NCBI RefSeq assembly: GCF_014649915.1
Contig: NZ_BMTY01000006.1
Location: forward strand, 25,357-89,356
DNA length: 64,000 nt
DNA from: Streptomyces toxytricini
Lineage (GTDB): Bacteria > Actinomycetota > Actinomycetes > Streptomycetales > Streptomycetaceae
Direction of reading: 5' to 3'
The translations under genes and the position numbers were made by a program. Positions 42,779-50,698 of this stretch are shown in pieces. Every line of letters begins with the position of its first letter. Position 1 is the stretch's first letter. The notes beneath the pieces were generated by a model. The model did not search any database. It was given only the letters and a program-made list of their open reading frames with translations, and had not been told where the DNA came from.

Positions 42779-43509
42779 GGCTGGCTGTCTCCCTCGGTGG
42801 CCGTCGCTGATCGCCTCACTCTAGCCGCCCTGCCGTAGCGCACCCACGCGAGGAGGAAGCCCAGCGAGAAGCCCACCAGGTGCGCCAGGTACGCCACCCC
42901 GGGCCCGCTGCCCGCCCGGTGTGCGGCCACCCACTGCAGGGCGAACCAGAACAGCAGCACCAGCCACGCGGGCAGCCTCAGCGGCAGGAAGTACAGGAAC
43001 GGGAACAGGCTGGTCACCCGGGCCCGCGGGAAGAGGAACAGGAACGCCCCCAGGACCGCGGAGATGGCCCCCGAGGCGCCGACCAGCGTCTGCTCCGAGG
43101 AGGCGTTGGCGGCCGCGTACCCGGCGAGGGCCAGGTAGCCGGTGCACACGTAGAAGCACAGGAACGCCGGCCGGCCCATCCGCTCCTCAGCCATCGCGCC
43201 GAAGACGCGCAGGAACAGCATGTTGCCGAGCAGGTGCAGCCAGCTGCCGTGCAGGAACAGCGCGGTCAGCGGCGTCAGCAGCGCCCGCGGCGAGCCCTCC
43301 GCGAGCTCGGCCGGGACGACGCCCCACCGCCGGAAGTAGGCGGTTCCCGCCTCCAGCAGCCGCTCCCCGGTGCCGTACGACGGATTGAGCCCCGAAGCCG
43401 GGCCGAGCAGGAACACCGCGCAGCACCCCGCGATCAGGGCGTGCGTGGCCACCGGGCCCCCGGCCGCCGCCCGCACGGCCCGCCACTTTGCGATCATGCG
43501 GTCGAGCAT
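42775..43509 (-). CDS. rhomboid family intramembrane serine protease
   Basis: Cleaves transmembrane segments of other proteins. The 244-residue protein has six to seven helices. The family motifs are HGSWLHLLGNMLFL (helix 2 with the His and Asn), the catalytic Ser in LVGASGAISAVLG (near residue 145) and the catalytic His in YLAHLVGFSLG (near residue 208). Another Met four codons in could be the start. It is translationally coupled to the downstream Lrp-like gene and divergent from the zinc-ribbon gene. Substrates are not indicated. Confidence 0.93.
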   Translation of the reverse strand: MLDRMIAKWRAVRAAAGGPVATHALIAGCCAVFLLGPASGLNPSYGTGERLLEAGTAYFRRWGVVPAELAEGSPRALLTPLTALFLHGSWLHLLGNMLFLRVFGAMAEERMGRPAFLCFYVCTGYLALAGYAAANASSEQTLVGASGAISAVLGAFLFLFPRARVTSLFPFLYFLPLRLPAWLVLLFWFALQWVAAHRAGSGPGVAYLAHLVGFSLGFLLAWVRYGRAARVRRSATATEGDSQP

Positions 43510-43545
43510 GGCCCGACCGGCCCTCCCCGCCGCACCGGCAGGCCG

Positions 43546-43551
43546 TAGGGT
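43546..43551 (+). promoter_or_regulatory. -10 box of the zinc-ribbon gene
   Basis: TAGGGT lies about 75 bases before the zinc-ribbon start codon. The implied leader contains a 10-codon frame (ATG at 43561 to TAA) and then the GAAGGAGAG ribosome-binding site. Confidence 0.45.
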
Positions 43552-43624
43552 TACGTGCTGATGGCCGCCGATTCGCGCGGACGGCGGCTTTAATCGAAAG
43601 AGCTATGAAGGAGAGTGCGGCCTG

Positions 43625-43864
43625 ATGACGGTTCCCCTGCCGACCGCGACCACCCGGTGGCGCTGCACGCTGTGCGGCAACCTGACGCGCTTCGACGTCA
43701 CCCGTTCGTCGAAGGTCGTCGAGTACGTCCACCTGGACCTTGCCGGGGAGCCCAAGGTCGAGGAGCGCGAGGTGGTCAGTGAGACCATCGAGTCGGTCCG
43801 CTGCCGCTGGTGCAACGCGGTGGACCAGATCGAACTCGTGGACAGGCCGGGCGCGGACTCCTGA
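43625..43864 (+). CDS. small zinc-ribbon protein
   Basis: A 79-residue protein with two CxxC knuckles, CTLCGN near residue 14 and CRWCNA near residue 60, which together form one zinc ribbon. The segment between is beta-rich and acidic (YVHLDLAGEPKVEEREVV). Proteins of this kind are widespread in actinobacteria without assigned function; nucleic-acid or protein binding is likely. GAAGGAGAG lies about 12 bases before the ATG. It is 43 bases upstream of, and probably co-transcribed with, the NYN-domain gene, which suggests a joint RNA-related role. Confidence 0.85.
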   Translation: MTVPLPTATTRWRCTLCGNLTRFDVTRSSKVVEYVHLDLAGEPKVEEREVVSETIESVRCRWCNAVDQIELVDRPGADS

Positions 43865-43907
43865 GGGAGCCGCGCCCCGCCGGGATGGACGGTAGGGGTG
43901 ACGGATT

Positions 43908-45269
43908 GTGGAGCCAGCAAGCGGCGCTGAGCCGGCCGATGTGGCCGGCGCCGCCGCCGAGGTGCTCGACCGCCCGCTGCCGGAGGGCGTGCGGCGCCGG
44001 GTCGTCGCGCTCGTCTCGGACGCCTTCGGGGCGCTGACGGTCGGGGACCTCCCGGCGCAGCTGCGCCAGTACGCCCGGTTCACCCCGACCCGGCGGGCCA
44101 AGTTCGCGGGCAACGCCATGGCCGCGGCCGTCGAGAGCGACCCCGTCTTCCGGGGGCGCGTCGCGGAGAAGGTCCGCGAGGCGCAGGCGGAGCTGGCCGC
44201 GGCGCTGGACTCCGGCGCCCCGCCGGCCGCCGCCGACCCGCTCGACGTGGCCGCGGCGGCGTACGTCCTGCGGCCCGCCGGCTGGGTGAAGCTGGTCGCC
44301 GCCGCGGGGGAGGAGGCCCAGCGCGCCGACGCCGAGCGGGCGGACGAGGAGACCCGGCGCGAACTCGACCGGCTGCGCACGGAGCTGGCCCACCTGCGGG
44401 AGGCCCAGCGTGCCGGCGGCGAGCAGGTGCGCGGCGAGCTGGAGGCGGCGCGGAAGGAAGCCGAATCGCTTCAGCGCAAACTGCGCAGCGCCCTCAGCGA
44501 CGTCAAGCGCGGGGAGGCGGCCCTGCGGAAGGCGACCGCGGAGATCGACGCGGTGCGCGCCGAGGCCGCCGCCCAGGTGGCCGCCGCCGAGAGCGAGTCC
44601 CGCCGGCTCAAGTCGCGGCTGGCCGAGGTGGAGGCGGCGCTGGAGACCTCGCGCCGCGCGACCCGCGAGGGGCGCAGCATCGAGGACATGCGCCTGCGGC
44701 TGCTGCTGGACACGGTGTTGGACGCCGCCCAGGGGCTGCGCCGGGAACTGGCGCTGCCGCCGGTCTCGACGCGGCCGGCCGACCTGGCGGACGCGGTGGA
44801 GCCGGGCCGGATGTCGCCGAAGGACATCGCGGCGCGGGCGCTGTCGGAGACCGATCCGGCGCTGCTCGACCAGCTGCTGGCGCTGCCGCAGGCGCATCTG
44901 GTGGTGGACGGCTACAACGTCACGAAGACCGGCTACCCGACGATGCCGCTCGAGAAGCAGCGGCTGCGGCTGCTGGGCGGGCTGTCGATGCTGGCCGCGC
45001 AGACGGGCGCCGAGATGACCTGCGTGTTCGACGGGGCCGAGCTGGCCGCGCCGGTGCTGCTCGCGCCGCCGCGCGGGGTGCGGGTGCTGTTCTCCAAGCC
45101 CGGGGTGACCGCGGACGAGCTGATCCGCCAGCTGGTGCGGGCGGAGCCGCCCGGCCGGCCGGTGGTCGTGGTCTCCACCGACCGCGAGGTCGCCGACGGG
45201 GTGGCGAAGGCGGGGGCACGGCCCGTGGCGTCCGCTTTGCTGCTGAAGCGCCTTTCGCGCGTTTCGTAA
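43908..45269 (+). CDS. NYN-domain (YacP/Rae1-like PIN-fold) protein with coiled coil
   Basis: Predicted RNA-acting nuclease. The 453-residue protein has a helical N-terminal domain (residues 1-130), a long coiled coil rich in Glu, Arg and Ala (about 135-265), and a C-terminal NYN domain (about 325-453) of the YacP type. The domain contains LVVDGYNVTKTGYP with the first catalytic Asp near residue 333, CVFDGAEL, and VVVVSTDREVADG with the later Asp. YacP/Rae1 cleaves mRNA on ribosomes in Bacillus; the extended form with a coiled coil is actinobacterial. The GTG start has only a weak ribosome-binding site. Confidence 0.87.
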   Translation: MEPASGAEPADVAGAAAEVLDRPLPEGVRRRVVALVSDAFGALTVGDLPAQLRQYARFTPTRRAKFAGNAMAAAVESDPVFRGRVAEKVREAQAELAAALDSGAPPAAADPLDVAAAAYVLRPAGWVKLVAAAGEEAQRADAERADEETRRELDRLRTELAHLREAQRAGGEQVRGELEAARKEAESLQRKLRSALSDVKRGEAALRKATAEIDAVRAEAAAQVAAAESESRRLKSRLAEVEAALETSRRATREGRSIEDMRLRLLLDTVLDAAQGLRRELALPPVSTRPADLADAVEPGRMSPKDIAARALSETDPALLDQLLALPQAHLVVDGYNVTKTGYPTMPLEKQRLRLLGGLSMLAAQTGAEMTCVFDGAELAAPVLLAPPRGVRVLFSKPGVTADELIRQLVRAEPPGRPVVVVSTDREVADGVAKAGARPVASALLLKRLSRVS

Positions 45270-45387
45270 CTCCTCGCAGGAATGCCCGATTTGGTAGTGC
45301 CGTTGCGGGACGGACCGTCAAGTCCCCGGCACACAGCGTGGCCTGCGGTGAAGAACCTGGTCGCAGGAGCGGAATTTTTCCTTCAGG

Positions 45388-45431
45388 GGTTTGAAGTGAT
45401 CACAGCGGGCTCACTAGGGTCTGCTCAAACC
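45388..45431 (+). promoter_or_regulatory. promoter and nested inverted repeat before the first NlpC/P60 gene
   Basis: TTGAAG (45391-45396) and TAGGGT (45415-45420) are 18 bases apart and make a good housekeeping-type promoter. The same stretch carries nested inverted repeats, GGTTTGA/TCAAACC and AGTGA/TCACT, which could be operator half-sites. The implied untranslated leader is about 105 bases long. Confidence 0.6.
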
Positions 45432-45533
45432 TTCGTGCGGTAGATCACTCATTCGGGGTGTCGGCGGAGGTTCCGCCGTGGTGCGCCGACCCACCCGGCC
45501 CCGGCGGGCCCCAAGAAGAAGGAGCTCGGCTTC

Positions 45534-46559
45534 GTGGCGTCCCACCGTCGTCCCAAGCAGCCGAACCGCGCGCGCGTCACCGTGCTGACCGCCACGGCCG
45601 CCGCAGCCGTCGCCCTCTCCGCGCACAGCGCCTCCGCCGCCCCCGCCCAGCCGGACAAGGACGAGGTCAAGGCCAAGGTCGACGCCCTCTACGAGGAAGC
45701 GGAACAGGCCACCGAGAAGTTCAACGGGGCCAAGGAGCGCCAGGAGAAGCTCGAAAAGGAGATCGGGCGGATCCAGGACCAGGTCGCCCGCGGCCAGGAG
45801 GAGCTCAACCAGCTCCGCGCGGGCCTCGGTTCGATGGCCAGCGCCCAGTACCGGGGCGGCGGCCTGGACCAGTCCGTCGCCCTGTTCCTGTCCGGCGACC
45901 CCGACACCTACCTCGACAAGGCCTCCGCCCTCCAGCAGGTGACGGGCCGCCAACTCGACGCCGTGCAGAAGATCCAGGCCAAGCAGCGCAGCCTCGCCCA
46001 GCAGCGCCAGGAAGCCGCCGGCAAGCTCGCCGACCTCGACGCCACCCGCAAGGAGCTCGGCGCCAAGAAGAAGGCCTCCCAGGACAAGCTCGCCGAAGCC
46101 CAGGCCCTCCTGAACACCCTCACCGCACAGCAGCGCGCCCAGCTCAAGGACGAGGAGGCCCGCGCGAGCCGCGCCGACAGCGACCGCGCCGACCTCGGAA
46201 ACGCCAAGCCGTCCGGCCGCGCCGGAGCCGCCCTCGCCGCCGCCAAGACCAAACTCGGCAGCGCCTACGTCTCCGGAGCCACCGGCCCCAGCGCCTTCGA
46301 CTGCTCCGGGCTGACGCAGTGGGCGTACAAGCAGGCCGGCGTCGGCATCACCCGCACCACCTGGACCCAGGCCAACGACGGCACCCGCATCGGCCGCAGC
46401 GCCCTGCAACCCGGCGACCTGGTGTTCTTCTACTCCGACCTGCACCACGTCGGCCTCTACGCCGGCAACGGCATGGTGCTGCACGCCTCCAACCCCCGCG
46501 GCGGCGTCAAGTACGAGTCCATCAACAACATGCCCTTCCAATTCGGCGTCCGCATCTGA
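45534..46559 (+). CDS. secreted NlpC/P60 peptidoglycan endopeptidase (C40)
   Basis: Predicted cell-wall hydrolase cutting peptidoglycan stem peptides. The GTG start has AAGAAGGAG about 10 bases upstream. The 341-residue protein has a signal peptide (cleavage near ASAAP-AQP), a long coiled coil from about residue 40 to 205, as in RipA-type proteins, and a C-terminal NlpC/P60 domain. That domain carries the catalytic Cys in AFDCSGLTQWAY, the His in LHHVGLYAG and the third polar residue in VLHASNPRGG. It is followed by a close paralogue with the same N-terminal style (VAS-x-RR). Confidence 0.94.
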   Translation: MASHRRPKQPNRARVTVLTATAAAAVALSAHSASAAPAQPDKDEVKAKVDALYEEAEQATEKFNGAKERQEKLEKEIGRIQDQVARGQEELNQLRAGLGSMASAQYRGGGLDQSVALFLSGDPDTYLDKASALQQVTGRQLDAVQKIQAKQRSLAQQRQEAAGKLADLDATRKELGAKKKASQDKLAEAQALLNTLTAQQRAQLKDEEARASRADSDRADLGNAKPSGRAGAALAAAKTKLGSAYVSGATGPSAFDCSGLTQWAYKQAGVGITRTTWTQANDGTRIGRSALQPGDLVFFYSDLHHVGLYAGNGMVLHASNPRGGVKYESINNMPFQFGVRI

Positions 46560-46787
46560 CGGCCGCACCCCCGCACCGCCCATCCGGGCGAATTCCGCGC
46601 CGCCGCCCCGGACCCCGCGCCCCGCCCATGACCTGCGTCAGAAGCGGGGCGCAGCCCTGCCCGGCCCCGCGCCGGGCGTTGGCCGCCCCCCGGCCGCGCG
46701 GCTACTGTCTGCCCGCGCGGAGCCCGGAACACGGCCGTCCACCCGGGGCGGACCCGGCCCCGCACTGCGGAAAGGGAGCGGTTGCAC

Positions 46788-47840
46788 GTGGCGTCCCCTC
46801 GCCGGACCGGGCCCGTCGGCCCCGACCGGAACACCAGGATCACCGCCTTCACCGCCGCAGCAGCCGCGGCCACGGCAGCCGCAGCCCTCACCGCGGCACC
46901 CGCCGTCGCCGCCCCCGGCCACCCCCGGGAGCCCGCGGCGAGCGCCCGCGCCCAGGTCGACCGCCTCTTCCGGGAAGCCGAACAGGCCACCGAGCGCTAC
47001 AACCGCGCCGGCGAACGCGCCGACGCCCTCCGCGCCGACATCGGCCGCGCCCAGGACCAGCTCGCGCGCGGCCAGGACCGCATCAACACCATGCGCGGCG
47101 TCCTCGGCGCCTTCGCCGGAGCCCAGTACCGCTCCGGCGGCATCGACCCCGCCGTCGAGCTCATGCTCTCCGAAGACCCCGTCGAATACCTCGACAAGGC
47201 CGCCACCCTGGAGCAGCTGACCGACCGCCAGGCCCGCCAACTCGACGACCTGCGCAAGGAACAGCGCAGACTCGTCCAGCAGCGCCGCGAAGCCTCCCTC
47301 AAACTCGCCGAACTCGACGCCGCCCGCGCCGACGTCGCCCGCGAGAAGCGCATCGTCACCGCCAAACTCGCCGCCGCCCGGCGCCTGCTGAACGAGATGC
47401 CCGCCCCCGAGCGCGCCGACTACGAGCGGAGCTCCCGCTCCGGAGGCCGCGACGGCGCCGACGCCGACCTGCCCGACACCCCCGCCGGGGTCTCAGGCCG
47501 CGCCGCGGCCGCCGTACGGGCCGCCCGCTCCGCGCTCGGCCGCCCGTACATCTGGGGCTCCACCGGCCCCACCGGCTTCGACTGCTCCGGACTGATGGTG
47601 TGGTCCTACCGGCAGGCCGGCGTGTCCCTCCCGCGCACCTCCCAGGCCCAGCGGCACGCCGGCCGCAAGGTCCCGCTCTCCCAGGCACAGCCCGGCGACC
47701 TCGTCACCTACCGCTCCGACGCCAGCCACGTCGGCATGTACGTCGGCAACGGCCAGGTCATCCACGCCCCCTACCCGGGCGCCCGCGTCCGCTACGACCC
47801 CGTCGGGATGATGCCCGTCGCCTCCGTGACGCGGCCCTGA
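46788..47840 (+). CDS. secreted NlpC/P60 peptidoglycan endopeptidase, tandem paralogue
   Basis: Second cell-wall endopeptidase of the C40 family. The GTG at 46788 is preferred over a TTG six bases earlier because AAAGGGAG lies 9 bases upstream and the paralogue starts the same way. The 350-residue protein has a signal peptide (near AVAAPG), a coiled coil (about 45-200), an acidic linker and the NlpC/P60 domain with FDCSGLMVWSY, SHVGMYVGNG and VIHAPYPGA. It is clearly duplicated from the preceding gene (shared EAEQATE, YLDKA and LAELDA elements). The separate leader suggests independent regulation. Confidence 0.94.
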   Translation: MASPRRTGPVGPDRNTRITAFTAAAAAATAAAALTAAPAVAAPGHPREPAASARAQVDRLFREAEQATERYNRAGERADALRADIGRAQDQLARGQDRINTMRGVLGAFAGAQYRSGGIDPAVELMLSEDPVEYLDKAATLEQLTDRQARQLDDLRKEQRRLVQQRREASLKLAELDAARADVAREKRIVTAKLAAARRLLNEMPAPERADYERSSRSGGRDGADADLPDTPAGVSGRAAAAVRAARSALGRPYIWGSTGPTGFDCSGLMVWSYRQAGVSLPRTSQAQRHAGRKVPLSQAQPGDLVTYRSDASHVGMYVGNGQVIHAPYPGARVRYDPVGMMPVASVTRP

Positions 47841-47872
47841 CTCCGCGGGTGCGGCCGCCGAACCGGACGGCC

Positions 47873-47878
47873 TAGGAT
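47873..47878 (+). promoter_or_regulatory. leaderless-type -10 box of the HExxH lipoprotein gene
   Basis: TAGGAT ends 6 bases before the ATG at 47885, and no ribosome-binding site follows it. Confidence 0.55.
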
Positions 47879-47884
47879 CGGCGG

Positions 47885-49000
47885 ATGCCCCCCGTCCGCC
47901 GCGCCGCCGCACCGCTCGCCCTGTGCGTGCTCGCCGCAGGCTGCGCCGCGGCCCCCGCGCCGGACACCGCCGACCGGGCCGTCCGCACCGCCGTCGCCGC
48001 CTGGTCCCGGCAGCCCTCCGCCCGCCCGCCCGGACTCCCGCTCGCGCAGTGGACGTACGAGGTCACCGGCGTGCGGAGGGAAGGAGCCCGCGCCACCGCC
48101 ACCGCCGAGCTGCGCTACCGCATCGACGGCTACGACACCGCCCCCGCCGGATCCGCCCGCGACATCCGGCTCTCCCTGAGCGGCGGGCGCTGGACCGTCA
48201 CCGGGGACGCCCCGGCGCCCGGGGCGCCGCCGCAGCCCTGGGACCAGGGCCCCCTCGACGTCGTCCGAGGCGCCCGCGCGCTCGTCCTGCGCGCCGGCCG
48301 CGGCGGGCCCGACCCCGCCGACGTCGCCGCCGACGCCGACCGCGCCGTCCCCGCCGTGGCCGCCGCCTGGCCGCGGCCCTGGGCCGGGCGGGTCGTCGTC
48401 CTCGTCCCCCCGACACAGGAGGCCATGGCCGCACTGCTCGGCCGGCCCGCCGCCGCCTACACCGGCATGGCCGCCGTCACCACCGGCAGCACCGGCGGCG
48501 CGCCAGCCCCCGCCGACCGGATCGTCCTCAACCCCGCCGCGTACGCCCAGCTCAGCGCCGCCGGGCGGAACGTCGTCCTCACCCACGAAGCCACCCACGC
48601 CGCCACCCGCCCCGCCACCACCGACCGCACCCCGCTCTGGCTCTCCGAAGGCCTCGCCGACTGGGCCGCCTACCGCGGCACCGGCACCGCCCCCGCCGAC
48701 GCGGCACCCGCACTCGCCCGGGCCGTACGCCGCGGCGAACTGCCGGCCGGACTCCCCTCCGACCGGGACTTCGCCTTCGGCACCGACGCGGACTCGCTCG
48801 CCCGCGCCTACGAAGGCGCCTGGCTCGCCTGCCGGCTCATCGCCGACCGGTGGGGCGACGGCATCCTCATCCGGCTCTACGAGCGGGCCGGGCGCGAACC
48901 GCTGGACACCGTCCTGCGGGAAGAGCTCGGCCTCGACGGGGCCGCACTGGCACGGGCCTGGCGGGAACGGCTGCGCACCGAGCTCGCGGCAGCGCCCTGA
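47885..49000 (+). CDS. lipoprotein with HExxH zinc-metallopeptidase motif
   Basis: Predicted surface-anchored metalloprotease of the gluzincin type, substrate unknown. The 371-residue protein has a lipobox LAAGC (Cys at residue 20). A beta-rich N-terminal domain of about 130 residues precedes the peptidase part with VVVLVPPTQEAM, the zinc motif VLTHEATHAATR (His and His with catalytic Glu, near residue 236) and the third-ligand block WLSEGLADWAAY about 25 residues later. The spacing suits peptidase MA-like families. It lies between the NlpC/P60 pair and the lipid mannosyltransferase, so an envelope role is likely. Confidence 0.85.
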   Translation: MPPVRRAAAPLALCVLAAGCAAAPAPDTADRAVRTAVAAWSRQPSARPPGLPLAQWTYEVTGVRREGARATATAELRYRIDGYDTAPAGSARDIRLSLSGGRWTVTGDAPAPGAPPQPWDQGPLDVVRGARALVLRAGRGGPDPADVAADADRAVPAVAAAWPRPWAGRVVVLVPPTQEAMAALLGRPAAAYTGMAAVTTGSTGGAPAPADRIVLNPAAYAQLSAAGRNVVLTHEATHAATRPATTDRTPLWLSEGLADWAAYRGTGTAPADAAPALARAVRRGELPAGLPSDRDFAFGTDADSLARAYEGAWLACRLIADRWGDGILIRLYERAGREPLDTVLREELGLDGAALARAWRERLRTELAAAP

Positions 49001-49035
49001 GCGCCCAGCGGGCCGTCCGGTACTGTCGGCAGGCA

Positions 49036-50178
49036 ATGCACAAGACGCTGATCGTGACCAACGACTTCCCGCCGCGCCCCGGCGGCATCCAGGCCTTCCT
49101 GCACAACATGGCACTGCGGCTGGACCCCGACCGGATCGTCGTCTACGCCTCCACCTGGAAGCACAGCGCCGAAGGCCGCGACGCCACCGCCGCCTTCGAC
49201 GCCGAGCAGCCGTTCCACGTCGTACGCGACCGCACCACCATGCTGCTGCCGACGCCGCGCGTCACCCGGCGGGCCGTCGCGCTGCTGCGCGAACACGGCT
49301 GCCAGTCCGTGTGGTTCGGGGCCGCCGCCCCCCTCGGGCTCATGGCGCCCGCCCTCCGGCGGGCCGGCGCCCGCCGGATCGTCGCCACCACCCACGGGCA
49401 CGAAGCCGGCTGGGCCCAGCTCCCCGCGGCACGGCACCTGCTGCGGCGGATCGGCGAAGGCACCGACACCCTCACCTACCTCGGCGAATACACCCGCTCC
49501 CGGATCGCCTCCGCGCTCACCCCCGAGGCCGCGGGCCGCATGGTCCAACTGCCGCCCGGCGTCGACGAGAAGACCTTCCACCCCGCAAGCGGCGGCGACG
49601 AGATCCGGGCCAGGCTCGGGCTCACCGACCGGCCCGTCGTCGTGTGCGTCTCCCGGCTCGTCCCCCGCAAGGGGCAGGACACGCTGATCCAGGCCATGCC
49701 GCGGATCCTCGCCGCCCAGCCGGACGCGGTGCTGCTCGTCGTCGGCGGCGGGCCCTACGAAGCGGAGCTGCGGGCGCTCGCCGACTCCACCGGGGTGGGC
49801 CGGTCCGTGGTGTTCACCGGCGCCGTGCCGTGGGGGGAGCTGCCCGCCCACTACGGGGCCGGGGACGTCTTCGCCATGCCGTGCCGGACACGGCGCGGCG
49901 GGCTCGACGTCGAAGGCCTCGGCATCGTGTACCTGGAGGCCTCCGCCACCGGGCTGCCGGTCGTGGCCGGGGACTCCGGAGGAGCGCCGGACGCCGTCCT
50001 CGACGGGGAGACCGGGTGGGTCGTGCGGGGCGGCGACCCCGCGGACGCCGCGGAGCGCATCGTGGCCCTCCTGGAGGATCCGGAGCTCCGGCGCCGCATG
50101 GGCGACCGCGGCCGGGCCTGGGTCGAGGAGAAGTGGCGCTGGGACCACCTGGCCACCCACCTCCGCGCCCTCCTGTAG
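49036..50178 (+). CDS. pimB: GT4 mannosyltransferase, PimB'-like
   Basis: Predicted GDP-mannose-dependent transferase adding the second mannose to phosphatidylinositol mannosides at the inner membrane face. The 380-residue GT-B protein starts MHKTLIVTNDFPPRPGGIQ and contains TTHGHEAGW, QLPPGVDEKTFHP, the donor-site loop VCVSRLVPRKGQD and the acidic block RRGGLDVEGLGIVYLEA with the E-x7-E motif. M. tuberculosis pimB' likewise stands opposite fadD15. There is no good ribosome-binding site; TACTGT 9 bases before the ATG could make a leaderless transcript. Another GT4 specificity is possible. Confidence 0.85.
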   Translation: MHKTLIVTNDFPPRPGGIQAFLHNMALRLDPDRIVVYASTWKHSAEGRDATAAFDAEQPFHVVRDRTTMLLPTPRVTRRAVALLREHGCQSVWFGAAAPLGLMAPALRRAGARRIVATTHGHEAGWAQLPAARHLLRRIGEGTDTLTYLGEYTRSRIASALTPEAAGRMVQLPPGVDEKTFHPASGGDEIRARLGLTDRPVVVCVSRLVPRKGQDTLIQAMPRILAAQPDAVLLVVGGGPYEAELRALADSTGVGRSVVFTGAVPWGELPAHYGAGDVFAMPCRTRRGGLDVEGLGIVYLEASATGLPVVAGDSGGAPDAVLDGETGWVVRGGDPADAAERIVALLEDPELRRRMGDRGRAWVEEKWRWDHLATHLRALL

Positions 50179-50348
50179 CGGCGGGGCCACGGCCGCGCGG
50201 CGGCGCGGAGCGAAGGCCTGGCGGCCTGCCGCTGCGCGGAGCGAGCCCCCACCCCGCCCCTTCCCGAAACCGGGACTCCGCCCCGGCCCTCGCGCCCCGT
50301 CCGGGGCGGACCGGCCCGTCTGCGTCCGCGGGCCGTCGCGGGCTGGTC

Positions 50349-50691
50349 GCGCAGTTCCCCGCGCCCCCTCGGGGTGGAGCGGGCCGTTTGTGTCCGCGGG
50401 TCGTGGCGGCGCGGTCGCGCAGTCCCCGCGCCCCTGTGGGGCTATGCCAGGGGCGCGGGGAACTGCGCGCTCAGCCACGGCGGCGGGCAGGCCCGGTACG
50501 GCCGGTTGACCCCGGTGGTGGAGTGCGGCTCTGCCGACCCCGTCGAGGGGGCTCTGCCAGGGGCGCGGGGAACTGCGCGACTCGGGCACCGGCGGGCTCT
50601 ACGCCGCTTCGGACCGGCTCGGGACTCCGGAAGCACTGAACCCCGCGCCCCCCGGCTCGGCAGCCGGGATCAGGGGCGCGGGGAACTGCGC
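50349..50691. repeat. five copies of a Streptomyces dispersed repeat forming hairpins
   Basis: The 19-base unit GCGCAGTTCCCCGCGCCCC occurs at 50349-50367 and, lacking one T, at 50417-50434. Its reverse complement occurs at 50450-50468, 50560-50578 and 50673-50691. Copies two and three face each other across 15 bases and form a nearly perfect 20-bp stem. The 520-base stretch 50179-50698 between the convergent pimB-like and fadD genes contains these and no gene; they probably also end transcription from both sides. Confidence 0.9.
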
Positions 50692-50698
50692 AGGGCGC

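Noticed and set aside
43561..43593. Ten-codon frame (MAADSRGRRL) in the zinc-ribbon leader
   Set aside because: It follows a -10 box, but it is too short, has no ribosome-binding site and no riboswitch or attenuator context. It is noted only as part of the leader.
45270..45533. c-di-AMP (ydaO) riboswitch before the NlpC/P60 gene
   Set aside because: Such riboswitches precede some Streptomyces cell-wall hydrolase genes, but the expected conserved core segments are not recognisable here; a promoter and inverted repeats explain the region better.
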